Shown: positions 16,833-28,919, counted from the first letter of the stretch. The stretch: DNA of 64,000 nucleotides from Bradyrhizobium sp. CCGB01 (GCF_024199795.1 NZ_JANADK010000001.1:8432001-8496000); one strand, 5' to 3'. Notes: generated by a model from the letters alone, not told the origin. Made by a program: numbers and translations.

Positions 16833-16861
16833 AAAACGGCCGCCCCGAGGGCGGCCGTTTT
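16833..16861. terminator. Bidirectional rho-independent terminator
   Basis: AAAACGGCCGCC, loop, GGCGGCCGTTTT: a twelve-base-pair stem with A/T runs on both sides. It lies between the convergent DUF2076 and L,D-transpeptidase genes and can terminate transcription from both. Confidence 0.9.
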
Positions 16862-16881
16862 CATTTTGAAACTCCGGGCGC

Positions 16882-17694
16882 TCACATCACCACGACCTTG
16901 GTGCCGACATTGACGCGGCCGTAGAGGTCGATGACGTCCTCGTTGCGCATGCGGATGCAGCCGGAGGAGACGTTGGTGCCGATGGTCCAGGGCTCGTTGG
17001 AGCCGTGGATGCGGTAGAGCGTCGAGCCCAGATACATCGCGCGCGCGCCGAGCGGATTTTCCGGGCCGCCTTCCATGTGCCGGGGCAGATCGGGCCGGCG
17101 CGCGATCATTTCCGCCGGCGGCGTCCAGTCCGGCCATTCGCGCTTGGCCGTGATCGACTTCACGCCGGACCAGGTGAAGCCGGGACGGCCGACGCCGATG
17201 CCGTAGCGCATCGCACGTCCGTTGCCCTCGACGAGATAGAGAAACTTGTTCGGCGTATCGACCACGATGGTCCCGGCACTTTCCTTGCCGCTATAGTCAA
17301 CAGACTGTTTCTCGAACCTCGGATCGAATGGACGCTGACGCGGGTCGACCGCTTCCTGCTGAAGCGCGCCTTGCTGATATCCGCCTTGCATCTGCGGCTC
17401 GCCCATCGGCGGCAGGCGGCGCGGGTCGTAATAGCCCGGCTGCTGCTGATAGACCGGCTGCTGCGGCGCGTAGGCCGGACCGCGACCGGGGCCGTCGCCG
17501 AACAGGAACTCGATGAAGCCGCCGCCCATGTTCGCGTTGGAGGCGACGCGCACCGGCGCCGTCGGCACCTGCGGCTGGTAAAGCACCGCTGGCGGATCGT
17601 TCGGCACGCTATTGTCGAAGGCGCTGGCGCTGCTCGCGCCGGCAATGAAGGTGCAAGCGCTGCCGAGCAGCGCGACAGACATTTTCTTGAACAT
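16882..17694 (-). CDS. L,D-transpeptidase (YkuD/ErfK family)
   Basis: A 270-residue exported enzyme that cross-links peptidoglycan or attaches proteins to it. The signal peptide is MFKKMSVALLGSACTFIAGA with cleavage near ASAFD; residues 30-125 are Pro/Gln/Tyr-rich and probably disordered. The YkuD domain fills the C-terminal half: TIVVDTPNKFLYLVEGNGRAMRYGIGVGRPGFTWSG ... and the active-site motif HGSNEPWTIGTNVSSGCIRM with catalytic Cys preceded by S-x-G. I chose the start giving this signal peptide; a 45-residue upstream extension lacks typical leader features. Confidence 0.93.
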   Translation of the reverse strand: MFKKMSVALLGSACTFIAGASSASAFDNSVPNDPPAVLYQPQVPTAPVRVASNANMGGGFIEFLFGDGPGRGPAYAPQQPVYQQQPGYYDPRRLPPMGEPQMQGGYQQGALQQEAVDPRQRPFDPRFEKQSVDYSGKESAGTIVVDTPNKFLYLVEGNGRAMRYGIGVGRPGFTWSGVKSITAKREWPDWTPPAEMIARRPDLPRHMEGGPENPLGARAMYLGSTLYRIHGSNEPWTIGTNVSSGCIRMRNEDVIDLYGRVNVGTKVVVM

Positions 17695-18009
17695 CGACGT
17701 ACTCTGTACTGTTTCGTCTAGATCACATGCGTCGTGGCGCATTGATGGCTGATCGGCGACCGCGACGTGGTCAATAAAGAGCAAAAGCCGTTTTGTTTGG
17801 TAAACGGAAGCAGCGTTTGGATTCACCACGTCGTCAGCAACGGGGCAATTTGGCGATCAGCGTTTATTTTCGATGAACGCCTCGCACCCATGGTTAATCG
17901 CTCGTTTTCACGCCGTCGCGCGCGACCGCAGAACAGTTCCGGCTGTGAACTTCGTGTTAAATCGCTTCTGCCTACAAAGACGCGTGAATGAGGTGGGGGG
18001 AGTATCCTG
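17695..18009. other. Divergent promoter region, about 315 bases
   Basis: Separates the divergent L,D-transpeptidase and CheZ genes and must hold both promoters. The sequence is more AT-rich than the flanks around 17,780-17,960. I find no confident -35/-10 pair or operator palindrome. GGGGGGAG immediately before the CheZ start is an unusually strong ribosome-binding site. Confidence 0.4.
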
Positions 18010-18789
18010 ATGGCTGTTCACCGCAAGCGTTTTCGTGTCGAGGATATCGCCGGTGGCGAGATGCCGATTCTTGATTTAACTGAAGAGGCAGGCCCGATGC
18101 ATAGCGAGATCATGGCGGAGCTGCGTGCGATCCGCGCACAGATGGCGAAGGGCACTGTGCCCTTGTCCGGCAGCGCAGCCATGGCGGCGATCGACGCCTC
18201 CACCGCCCACGAGCTCTCCGAAGCTCGCACCATGCTCGACACCTACCGGGCGCAGATCGAGCAGTGCGAGAAGCTGAAGGTCGAGCTCGACCTCATCCAC
18301 GACGCCATCGATCGCACCAAGCGCGAGATCGCGACGCTGCACGGCAAGAGCTTCGACGGCGGCGAGATGGCCAAGGTCAATGGCGAGCTCGGCGCGGTCG
18401 TCGGCGGCACCGAGCAGGCGACCCAGCAGATCCTCGAAGCCGCCGAGTCGATCGACCAGGCGGCCAGCGCGATGTCCAAGGTGCAATCGGCCGACCAGCA
18501 GAAGCGGCTGGCCGACGACATCCAGGAACGCGTCATCTCGATCTTCGAAGCCTGCAACTTCCAGGACCTGACTGGCCAGCGCATCAGCAAGGTCATGACC
18601 ACGATGAAGTTCATCGAGCAGCACATCAATGCGATGATGGAGATCTGGGGCGGCGTCGACGCGATCAAGGCCCATGTGCCCGCGCCGGCCGACACCCGCA
18701 GCGAGGACGAGAAGCTGCTCAACGGCCCCAAGCTCGCCGGCGACGTCGGCCACGCCTCGCAGGACGACATCGACGCGCTGTTCGACTGA
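18010..18789 (+). CDS. cheZ: CheZ-family chemotaxis protein phosphatase
   Basis: CheZ dephosphorylates CheY-P and resets flagellar switching. The 259-residue protein has a long amphipathic helical region (about 65-215) forming the family's hairpin, with the catalytic motif NFQDLTGQRISK at 183-194, where D186 and Q190 correspond to the residues acting on CheY. The extreme C-terminus SQDDIDALFD (250-259) is the CheY-docking peptide, preceded by a disordered linker. No che or fli genes are nearby in this window, so it stands as a separate locus. A strong terminator follows. Confidence 0.9.
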   Translation: MAVHRKRFRVEDIAGGEMPILDLTEEAGPMHSEIMAELRAIRAQMAKGTVPLSGSAAMAAIDASTAHELSEARTMLDTYRAQIEQCEKLKVELDLIHDAIDRTKREIATLHGKSFDGGEMAKVNGELGAVVGGTEQATQQILEAAESIDQAASAMSKVQSADQQKRLADDIQERVISIFEACNFQDLTGQRISKVMTTMKFIEQHINAMMEIWGGVDAIKAHVPAPADTRSEDEKLLNGPKLAGDVGHASQDDIDALFD

Positions 18790-18812
18790 GCGAACGCGGA
18801 ATAGGGAAAAAC

Positions 18813-18840
18813 AAAACGCCGGCGTAAGCCGGCGTTTTTT
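18813..18840 (+). terminator. Rho-independent terminator after cheZ
   Basis: AAAACGCCGGC-GTAA-GCCGGCGTTTTTT: eleven-base-pair stem, GTAA loop and T-run, 24 bases after the cheZ stop. Confidence 0.92.
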
Positions 18841-18863
18841 GTTGTCTTGCTGAATGTGTCTCA

Positions 18864-18942
18864 CGTCATTCCGGGGCGGTCCACAGGACCGAACCCGGAA
18901 TCTCGAGGTTCCGGGTTCACGCTTCGCGTGCCCCGGAACGAC
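18864..18942. repeat. Palindromic intergenic repeat, family B copy 1
   Basis: It begins CGTCATTCCGGGGC and ends GCCCCGGAACGAC, so the outer ends pair. Inside is the perfect hairpin GAACCCGGAA-TCTCGAGG-TTCCGGGTTC. A second copy with the same outline lies at 54049-54129. This is a different sequence from family A and has no transposase in the window. Confidence 0.85.
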
Positions 18943-18951
18943 AGAAGGACA

Positions 18952-19473
18952 TCACGCCCTCGGCGCGCAGCGGACGTAGACCATGTTGCCGTAGCGGGTG
19001 GCGGCGTCCTTGTCGATGAAGCGGGTGATCAGGACGCGGCCGTCGAAGGAGACGATCTCGCGGTCCTGCTCGCCGGGGGTGGGACCCGCCGGCCCGATAT
19101 AGTTCTTGCCGCTGGGCGAGCCCTTCAGCCGCAGCTCCTGCGGCGTCGCCTGGTCGGCGAGATGCATGATCACGCCGCCGGAGGAACCGGCGGTGATCAC
19201 GTAGGGGTTCTTGCATTGCGCCCTTGCCGCGGCTTCCGTGCGGGCGCGGTCGGCCGGGTTCTGGAACGAGGCGAGGCCCCAGCGGCCGACGATCTCGTCG
19301 GCGCGGATGGTCGCCGGCATTTCCGGACCGGTGCCGGGCTCGGCCTCGGGCGGCGGCGAAGACGACGAGAAGGACGGCAGGCTCATCCCGCCGCCGCAGG
19401 CGCCAAGCAGCAGCGCCAGGCAGGAGGCGGCCGCCAGATTGGCAACCGTGCGTGCGTGAGCTGAACTGATCAT
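18952..19473 (-). CDS. Putative outer-membrane lipoprotein of unknown function
   Basis: A 173-residue protein with a type II signal peptide: hydrophobic run at 11-22 and lipobox LGAC, Cys at 26. A Ser/Pro/Glu linker follows, then a compact domain from about residue 55 (IVGRWGLASFQNPADRARTEAAARAQCKNPYVI ... ending GNMVYVRCAPRA) with two cysteines that may pair. Size and the GRW...L start recall small lipocalin/AprI-like barrels but I cannot assign it. The start follows GGGGGAA. The family B repeat lies nine bases beyond its stop. Confidence 0.75.
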   Translation of the reverse strand: MISSAHARTVANLAAASCLALLLGACGGGMSLPSFSSSSPPPEAEPGTGPEMPATIRADEIVGRWGLASFQNPADRARTEAAARAQCKNPYVITAGSSGGVIMHLADQATPQELRLKGSPSGKNYIGPAGPTPGEQDREIVSFDGRVLITRFIDKDAATRYGNMVYVRCAPRA

Positions 19474-19644
19474 GACATTCCCCCGAGCAAACCGTCCCCC
19501 AAACGAGACCCCGACCGTATCCCTCCTGCAGCCAAGCGCAAAACCGCTGTCGGAGCAATGACGTCCTTTATACGCCAGCGCGACCAATAAGTTTCTGTAG
19601 ACACAATCCTATATCCGCCTCACCAATCGCTTAACCACCATTGC

Positions 19645-19673
19645 TTGACAGGATCGCGGCCAAGCCATATTTC
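19645..19673 (+). promoter_or_regulatory. Probable housekeeping promoter of groESL
   Basis: TTGACA (19645-19650), 17-base spacer, TATTTC (19668-19673). The expected start point is about ten bases before the CIRCE element, which is the standard geometry for HrcA-repressed promoters. Confidence 0.6.
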
Positions 19674-19684
19674 CGGGCGCACTA

Positions 19685-19711
19685 TTAGCACTCGGAAAGC
19701 CCGATTGCTAA
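19685..19711. promoter_or_regulatory. CIRCE operator for the HrcA repressor
   Basis: TTAGCACTC, nine bases, GATTGCTAA. It matches the consensus TTAGCACTC-N9-GAGTGCTAA at 17 of 18 positions (the T in GATTGCTAA differs). It lies about 90 bases before the groES start. HrcA binding here represses groESL until heat shock. Confidence 0.92.
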
Positions 19712-19802
19712 GCGCGCCGTTCGATCCTCGGCAAGAGGGTGGACGAAGCGCCGCCCCACCCACTTCCACTACCTCCGAAGCGAGCCTCCAAAGGGAAACG
19801 TC

Positions 19803-20099
19803 ATGGCTAAATCCAAATTTCGTCCGCTGCATGACCGTGTCGTGGTCAAACGTATCGACGCCGAGGAAAAGACCAAGGGCGGCATCATCATTCCGGACAC
19901 CGCCAAGGAAAAGCCGTCCCAGGGCGAGGTCGTCGCCGTCGGCCCCGGCGGCCGTGACGAGGCCGGCAAGCTGATCCCGATCGACCTCAAGATCGGCGAC
20001 CGCGTGCTGTTCGGCAAGTGGTCGGGCACCGAGGTCAAGATCGACAACGAAGACCTCCTGATCATGAAGGAGTCGGACATCATGGGCGTAATGGCCTAA
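19803..20099 (+). CDS. groES: Co-chaperonin GroES
   Basis: GroES caps the GroEL ring and helps fold proteins in the cytoplasm. The 98-residue length is standard. It begins [32 protein letters not shown], in which residues 20-31 form the mobile loop contacting GroEL, and ends [21 protein letters not shown]. First gene of the CIRCE-controlled operon. Bradyrhizobium species carry several groESL operons under different controls; this is one of the HrcA/CIRCE class. Confidence 0.98.
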   Translation: MAKSKFRPLHDRVVVKRIDAEEKTKGGIIIPDTAKEKPSQGEVVAVGPGGRDEAGKLIPIDLKIGDRVLFGKWSGTEVKIDNEDLLIMKESDIMGVMA

Positions 20100-20113
20100 G
20101 GCCATCCGCCTGA

Positions 20114-21877
<1,764 letters not shown>

Positions 21878-21902
21878 GCCTGCCGTTCCGTTACAGTGTT
21901 GC

Positions 21903-21932
21903 GAAGGCCGCCTCCGGGCGGCCTTCTTTTTT
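21903..21932 (+). terminator. Rho-independent terminator of groESL
   Basis: GAAGGCCGCC-TCCG-GGCGGCCTTC followed by six T residues. Confidence 0.93.
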
Positions 21933-22022
21933 GCCGACCCTGCCCCTCCGCTTTCCGATTCAACCGGCGGCCAAAACCCACTACGGTGGCGCGCCGATTC
22001 TGTTTCCGCGAGGATTTCGTCG

Positions 22023-23234
22023 ATGCGCGCGCTTCTGGTTTGCCCGACAGTTGCTTTGGCCGCCCTGCTTGCAGTTTCGCCGCATTCCGCATCGGCCCAG
22101 ATGAAGCTGTCGCCGAAGGCCACCACCCCGGGCGGAACCGAGATCCGCTATTTCACCTCGATCGACGGGCTGATGGACGGCAATGCCGACGTGATCCTGA
22201 AGGAGACGCGGCAGGGCAAGACGGTGACGGCGGCCGTGCTCGACGTCTGCTATCCCGTCGCAAAGAATTCCGACCGCAAGGACCGCTTCGTCGTCAATCT
22301 CCAGGTCGCGGGCCAGAACCTGACGGGCACGACGCAGAGCCTCGGCGAGAAGGCGCCCGTCACCGTCAAGCTGCTGCGCAAACAGTCCGGCGACACGTTC
22401 GAATTCCGCGGCCAGATCGCGATCGGCCAGACCGTGACCGAGGTCACCTCGCCCGACAATTCCGATCTCAGCGAGAAGGAATTTCAGGACAACCAGACCT
22501 CGGACGACGGCATCACGCCGCAGCCGAAGGATTTCACCGACGTCTCGCCGGAAGCGATCGCGGTCAAGGTCAAGCTGGACGCGGCGACCGAGTTCCTGAA
22601 GAGCCTGAAGGGCCAGGAGGTCGAGGTGACGCTGGCGAGCCTGTCGGTCGGCTGCGATGCGCTGCGCGCCGGCGAGCAGACCATCAACATGTCGGTCGAT
22701 CCGGAACGCGCCGGCGCCCTGCTCGCAAAGTTCAAGGCGATGCCGGGTGTCACTGCGGCAGGCTGGACCGCTGGCATGACCGAGATGGACCGCACCATCC
22801 GCTTTGCGGCCGCCGACTGGCGCGACGGCGACAAGATCAACCGCGACAAGGTTTCGACCGCCGTCTCCAACGTGCTGAGCAGGACGCTCGCGGCAAAGCC
22901 GGTGTCGCACAGCTTCAACCCGGCCACCGGCAAGCTCAAGCTGGTCTTCAAGCGGCCGAACCAGGATTTTCCGGCGCTCGAGCTCACCGACACGATCGAG
23001 GTTGCGGGGCTGATCTCGCCGGACAAGCCCGGCACGACCGACAAGCTCATGCTGTGGATCGGAAGCCCCTCGACCACCACCGCAGATGAGAGCAGCGGTG
23101 CCAAGCTCAATCTCTCGGATGACGCTTCGGCCGACGAGGAAGGCGATCAGCCCGACGACAACGGTTCGATCGAGGCGCTCACCAAAGAACTCAAGGGCCA
23201 GCGCTGGGACGCCGACAAGTCGGTGTGGAAGTAG
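22023..23234 (+). CDS. Conserved exported protein of unknown function
   Basis: A 403-residue protein with a signal peptide (hydrophobic stretch 4-21, cleavage at ASAQ, about residue 25). The mature part is strand-rich and soluble, with few cysteines (CYP near 77 and GCD near 211). The last 60 residues are acidic and probably disordered (DDASADEEGDQPDDNG). No domain recognised. It has its own upstream region after the groESL terminator. I recall homologues limited to Bradyrhizobium and relatives. A periplasmic location is the only safe inference. Confidence 0.78.
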   Translation: MRALLVCPTVALAALLAVSPHSASAQMKLSPKATTPGGTEIRYFTSIDGLMDGNADVILKETRQGKTVTAAVLDVCYPVAKNSDRKDRFVVNLQVAGQNLTGTTQSLGEKAPVTVKLLRKQSGDTFEFRGQIAIGQTVTEVTSPDNSDLSEKEFQDNQTSDDGITPQPKDFTDVSPEAIAVKVKLDAATEFLKSLKGQEVEVTLASLSVGCDALRAGEQTINMSVDPERAGALLAKFKAMPGVTAAGWTAGMTEMDRTIRFAAADWRDGDKINRDKVSTAVSNVLSRTLAAKPVSHSFNPATGKLKLVFKRPNQDFPALELTDTIEVAGLISPDKPGTTDKLMLWIGSPSTTTADESSGAKLNLSDDASADEEGDQPDDNGSIEALTKELKGQRWDADKSVWK

Positions 23235-23321
23235 GCCCAGTTGCCGCAGTCATTCGCCTGACTGTTAAGATTCGATTCAGTTTAAACGGCCATCATCGGG
23301 TGGTCGAACGTGGGTCGCATC

Positions 23322-24008
23322 ATGCAAGACCACGAGCCGAGTACCCTTGGAAACATCCGGTCCGGGAATGTGGTTGGCGGCCAGCTGCCAAGGCATCCGG
23401 CCAGCCTGTGGGATATCCTAGGCCACGATCGCGAAGAAGTGCTGGTGCTCCGAGACCCGTATGGCTTTCGAGCGCGCACCGCTCTGCTGTTTACAATCGC
23501 ACTTGCGGCAAGCTTTGGGTTGGGGTGGGCCGGGGGACTGAATTGGCCCGCGTTCGCAAACATGCTCGGCGTCAGCCCAATTACCCAGAAAGCGGCACCC
23601 TCACCGCGAGCTTCTGAAACAAGATCCGGAGGCAAGATTGAAGGCGCTCGAAAGATGGTATCCACCTCCGAGCAAACAACCGCACCCGCTTTTGTAGGAA
23701 GCATTCCCAGGACCGCAACGTCGGGCGCACGCCCGTTGGCGGCCTCGCAAGTCACTACAAGCCCATCCGGGCCAGCGATAGCAATGAGGCAGCCTTTGGC
23801 GCCGGCACCTGAAACGAGGCCCACAACCATACCCGGGTGGACGGTTGTTGACGTTCGGGACGGAACAGCTGTTCTCGAAGGCCCTGACGGCATTCGGATG
23901 GCCGCGCGCGGCGACATTATTCCCGGACTCGGGCGAATAGACTCCATCGTGCGCTGGGGCAGTCGTTGGATCGTCGCCACCGCCAACGGATTGATTGCGA
24001 CGCCGTAA
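23322..24008 (+). CDS. Single-pass membrane protein with small C-terminal beta domain
   Basis: A protein of about 228 residues. One membrane segment (ALLFTIALAASFGLGWAGGL, about residues 54-73) separates a short cytoplasmic part from a Pro/Ser/Thr-rich linker and a C-terminal domain of about 55 residues: GWTVVDVRDGTAVLEGPDGIRMAARGDIIPGLGRIDSIVRWGSRWIVATANGLI. That domain resembles in outline the small beta domains of PilP/TraB-like secretion proteins, but no such genes are near. The start could also be the GTG 12 bases upstream. Its G+C is slightly lower than neighbouring genes. Confidence 0.65.
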   Translation: MQDHEPSTLGNIRSGNVVGGQLPRHPASLWDILGHDREEVLVLRDPYGFRARTALLFTIALAASFGLGWAGGLNWPAFANMLGVSPITQKAAPSPRASETRSGGKIEGARKMVSTSEQTTAPAFVGSIPRTATSGARPLAASQVTTSPSGPAIAMRQPLAPAPETRPTTIPGWTVVDVRDGTAVLEGPDGIRMAARGDIIPGLGRIDSIVRWGSRWIVATANGLIATP

Positions 24009-24076
24009 CCGTCAAAGAACGGGGGGCCAGCTGGGCGGCGCTTGGCGAGGAACAGCCCACGGTCCGGGCGATACGA

Positions 24077-24598
24077 CTACAGCGTCACTCCGCGAACATG
24101 CGACTCTGCGATATCAACCAACTGCTCAATCGAGCTGGTAGCGGTGTCCAGAATGAGACGCCCCCGATCCCAAGGCTCGTAAACTCTATTCACGACACCG
24201 CCCCAAGTGGGCAAGTCATGCCCATAGATATCCGGCAAGCGGCCCTCCAATCGGCTTCGATGCATGCACAAATCGCTGCAGACTGTTTCGATCTCGACAA
24301 TCCGTGCTGCGCTTCCCCTCGCCGTCTCCCGCCACCCGTTGCGGCTTGCAACGACCGGATTGACGCAATCGGCGATGACCATGCGGCCGAGCTTGAGGTT
24401 TTCCGCGGCCAGCGCGTTCGCAATCACATAACCCATCTCGCCACCGGCCTGGCCCGCCGCGTACAAACTCTGCTCGATCGCGTCGATGCGGAGATAGGTC
24501 GCTGACAGTCGTCGTGTGAGCTCCCGTGAGATGGTGGTCTTTCCGGTCCCGGGGAGGCCGCCGAACACAACCAGCAGGGGCTGTCGAGACGCTGCCAT
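24077..24598 (-). CDS. AAA/P-loop small-molecule kinase-like protein
   Basis: A 173-residue P-loop NTPase. Walker A is GGLPGTGKTT (13-22); next come YLRIDAIEQSLYAAG and VIADCVNPVVASRNGWRETA, which match the DUF/zeta-toxin/gluconate-kinase-like branch where an Asp follows the second strand. It most resembles proteins annotated as AAA-family ATPases that phosphorylate small substrates, including aminoglycoside or nucleoside-like ones. Substrate unknown. It lies 42 bases after the META-domain gene in the same direction, so the two may share a transcript. Confidence 0.8.
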   Translation of the reverse strand: MAASRQPLLVVFGGLPGTGKTTISRELTRRLSATYLRIDAIEQSLYAAGQAGGEMGYVIANALAAENLKLGRMVIADCVNPVVASRNGWRETARGSAARIVEIETVCSDLCMHRSRLEGRLPDIYGHDLPTWGGVVNRVYEPWDRGRLILDTATSSIEQLVDIAESHVRGVTL

Positions 24599-24640
24599 GG
24601 CTCAAGTCCAATGGCCATGAGGTGCCGGCTGTCGAGAAGC

Positions 24641-25039
24641 TTAATTCCCGGTCGTGCGAAAGCGTAGCGACTTGGGGCCGACGAGCGTCAGCACGTCGCC
24701 CTGACGCTTCCAGGTCTCGACACTGCTCAGCGCTGCGACGAGTTCGTCGTCGGCCTGCGCCCTGGCCGGCGGGCAGGAGCGATCCTGGATCTGGCCGGGA
24801 ACGAAGATCACGGTGTTGCCGGCGACCGAGAACTGGCCCTTGCCGCCCTTGCACCAGAGCTCCAGCACCACTTCGCCATTGTCGCCGATCTCGATGTTCG
24901 GAATCCGCTTCGAGCCCGGTTGCGGCAGCGCCTCCAGCGTCATCTCGGTGCCGAACGGAAAACCATCCTCGGCACGCGCGAGCGTGGACACCGCAAGCAT
25001 TGCAACCGCTACACACACCATCTGCCTGAGCGAAACCAT
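24641..25039 (-). CDS. META-domain-like exported protein
   Basis: A 132-residue protein with a signal peptide (MVSLRQMVCVAVAMLAVSTLARAED, cleavage after ARA). The remainder follows the META/HslJ pattern: a first strand GTEMTLEALPQ, then IPNIEIGDNGEVVLELWCKGGKGQFSVAGNTVIF, SCPPARAQADDELVAALSSVETWKRQGDVLTL and a final LRFRTT. In HslJ this domain is an outer-membrane-associated beta structure of unknown action. The start follows GAGAGGT. A much longer in-frame reading frame upstream is non-coding on the lldP antisense strand. Confidence 0.78.
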   Translation of the reverse strand: MVSLRQMVCVAVAMLAVSTLARAEDGFPFGTEMTLEALPQPGSKRIPNIEIGDNGEVVLELWCKGGKGQFSVAGNTVIFVPGQIQDRSCPPARAQADDELVAALSSVETWKRQGDVLTLVGPKSLRFRTTGN

Positions 25040-25121
25040 GAGACCTCTCGACCGACCTGATTTGCGGCACCTTCTATAAGACGGCGGCGCCGTTGAGAAG
25101 GTTCGCGCACGCTGGATACAA

Positions 25122-25157
25122 AGATCCCCGCAAGGCGGCGAAGCCCTGCGGGGATCT
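25122..25157 (-). terminator. Terminator after the lactate permease gene
   Basis: AGATCCCCGCA and TGCGGGGATCT form an eleven-base-pair stem with a small inner hairpin in the loop. On the minus strand it is followed by TTTGT. It is placed 23 bases after the permease stop. Confidence 0.75.
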
Positions 25158-25179
25158 GCGTTGAAGCGAGCGTTGCCCG

Positions 25180-26844
<1,665 letters not shown>

Positions 26845-27155
26845 GGTCTTCCTCCCCCACGCCTGTTGCGGCAGGCGGCCCGCGTGGACAGCCGAGCCTG
26901 CTTGACGCTGGAAACGATAACCCCCGAGCTGGACGCGAATTCCTCGCGAGTGCGGCGGTTCCCGTCCGCTCACAAGCCCGCGAAGTCCCGGAGGCCCCCA
27001 CCCCGCGCCGTTGTACCCATGCTAGGGTTGCAAGCTGCGACAAGCCAACGCAAATTGCTGTCTTGCGACTTTAGTCTAAGCGCGCCCATTTCCGCCATTG
27101 CCGCAAGCCCTTGGCTCCAGGCACTTGTGCACATCCCCTCAGGAGACAGAGCTCT
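26845..27155. other. Divergent promoter region, about 310 bases
   Basis: Lies between lldP and the ABC transporter gene and must contain both promoters. I see no clear GntR/LldR-type palindrome before lldP. AGGAGA at 27141-27146 is the ribosome-binding site that decides the GTG start of the next gene. Confidence 0.4.
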
Positions 27156-28919
27156 GTGAAGAACATTAGCGCCACACTCGCGATCGTCTGGCGAATCGCC
27201 GGCCCGTATTTCCGATCGGAGGACAAGTGGGCCGGCCGCGGCCTGCTCGCCGCAGTCATTGCGATCGAGCTGGCACTGGTCGCGATCGACGTGCTGGTGA
27301 ACCAGTGGCAGAACCGGTTCTACAGCGCGCTCCAGAACAGCGACTGGGACGCCTTCGTCACACAGATCTGGATCTTCATCGCCCTCGCCTTCACGGCGAT
27401 CGCGCTGGCGGTCTACAAGCTGTACCTCAACCAGTGGCTCCAGATCCGCTGGCGGCAGTGGCTGACCCGGCACTATCTCGGCGAATGGCTCGACGGCTCG
27501 ACGCACTACCGCATGCAGCTCAAGGGCGATGCGGCCGACAACCCGGACCAGCGTATCACCGAGGACGTCAAGAACTTCGTCGAGCAGACCCTGACCATCG
27601 GGCTCGGCCTGCTGTCGTCGATCGTGACGCTGTTCTCGTTCGTGATCATCCTCTGGGGCCTGTCCAACGCCGCGCCGCTGCACCTGTTCGGCACCGACCT
27701 GATGATCCCCGGCTATCTTTGCTGGGGCGCGCTGATCTACGCGATCTTCGGCACGGCGCTGACGCACTGGATCGGCGCCCCGCTGGTCAATCTCAATTTC
27801 GAGCAGCAGCGCTACGAGGCCGACTTCCGCTTCAACCTCGTCCGCGTCCGGGAAAATTCCGAGCAGATCGCGCTGCTCAAGGGCGAAGGCGCCGAACGCG
27901 GTCGCCTCCTCCATCGCTTCGGCTTCGTGATCAACAACTGGTACGCCATCATGAGCCGGACCAAGCGCCTCACCGCGTTCTCGGCGAGCTATCAGCAGGC
28001 CGCCGTGATCTTTCCCTACGTGCTGGTGGCGCCGGCCTTCTTCGCCAAGAAGATCCAGCTCGGCGACATGATGCAGACGGCGTCGGCCTTCTCGAGCGTC
28101 CAGGGTGCGCTGTCGTTCTTCGTGGTGGCCTACCGGTCGCTGGCGGAATGGCGTGCGATCGTCGCGCGTCTCGACGGCTTCGAGATGTCGGTCGCCTCAG
28201 CCGCACACCCGCCGGCGCATGAGCCCGCCATTGCGCTGAAGGCCGCGGACGGCAGTCGCAATATCGCCCTCGACCAGCTCTGCGTGAACCTGCCCAACGG
28301 CATGCCGTTGGTCGCCGCCGACGCCTTCGCCATCCAGGCGCCGGAGCGCGTGCTGGTGACCGGGCCGTCCGGCGCCGGCAAGTCGACGCTGTTCCGGGCC
28401 ATCGCCGGCATCTGGCCATTCGGCGCCGGCACCATCTTCATCCCCGAAAAGGCGAAGCTGATGATGCTGCCGCAGCGTCCCTATTTCCCGGTCGGCGTGC
28501 TGCGCGATGCCGTCATCTACCCCGCAGCGCCTGGCACGTTCGAGAGCGCACAGATCAGGGACGCGCTGGTCGCGGTCGGGCTGCCCGGCCTCGCCGAGCG
28601 GCTCGACGAGGACGGCCACTGGAACCGGATGCTGTCGCTCGGCGAGCAGCAGCGCCTGGGGCTTGCGCGCGCGCTGCTGCATGTGCCGGACTACCTGTTC
28701 CTGGACGAGGCCACGGCGTCGCTGGACGAGCCGTCCGAGGCCCGGCTGTACCGGCTGCTGGCGGAGAAGCTGCCGCAGGCCACCATCGTCTCGATCGGCC
28801 ACCGCTCGACGCTCGACGCCTTCCACACCCGCAAGGTGGCGCTGGTCAACGACGGCGCGATCCACGTGCTCGGTGACGGCGGCGAACCGGCCGAGAAAGA
28901 ACCGAGCGTGGCGAGCTGA
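27156..28919 (+). CDS. BacA/SbmA-related ABC transporter (fused permease and ATPase)
   Basis: A 587-residue half-transporter. The membrane domain (about 1-340) belongs to the SbmA/BacA-type family, with NQWQNRFYSALQNSDW near 50-65 and NPDQRITEDVKNF near 129-141. The ATPase domain has Walker A GPSGAGKST (403-411), signature LSLGEQQ (493-499) and Walker B YLFLDE (513-518). The GTG start follows AGGAGA. Members move peptides, vitamin B12 or very-long-chain acyl compounds; in Bradyrhizobium the BclA protein of this class is required for bacteroids to tolerate plant NCR peptides. Several paralogues usually exist, so identity with BclA cannot be claimed. Confidence 0.9.
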   Translation: MKNISATLAIVWRIAGPYFRSEDKWAGRGLLAAVIAIELALVAIDVLVNQWQNRFYSALQNSDWDAFVTQIWIFIALAFTAIALAVYKLYLNQWLQIRWRQWLTRHYLGEWLDGSTHYRMQLKGDAADNPDQRITEDVKNFVEQTLTIGLGLLSSIVTLFSFVIILWGLSNAAPLHLFGTDLMIPGYLCWGALIYAIFGTALTHWIGAPLVNLNFEQQRYEADFRFNLVRVRENSEQIALLKGEGAERGRLLHRFGFVINNWYAIMSRTKRLTAFSASYQQAAVIFPYVLVAPAFFAKKIQLGDMMQTASAFSSVQGALSFFVVAYRSLAEWRAIVARLDGFEMSVASAAHPPAHEPAIALKAADGSRNIALDQLCVNLPNGMPLVAADAFAIQAPERVLVTGPSGAGKSTLFRAIAGIWPFGAGTIFIPEKAKLMMLPQRPYFPVGVLRDAVIYPAAPGTFESAQIRDALVAVGLPGLAERLDEDGHWNRMLSLGEQQRLGLARALLHVPDYLFLDEATASLDEPSEARLYRLLAEKLPQATIVSIGHRSTLDAFHTRKVALVNDGAIHVLGDGGEPAEKEPSVAS

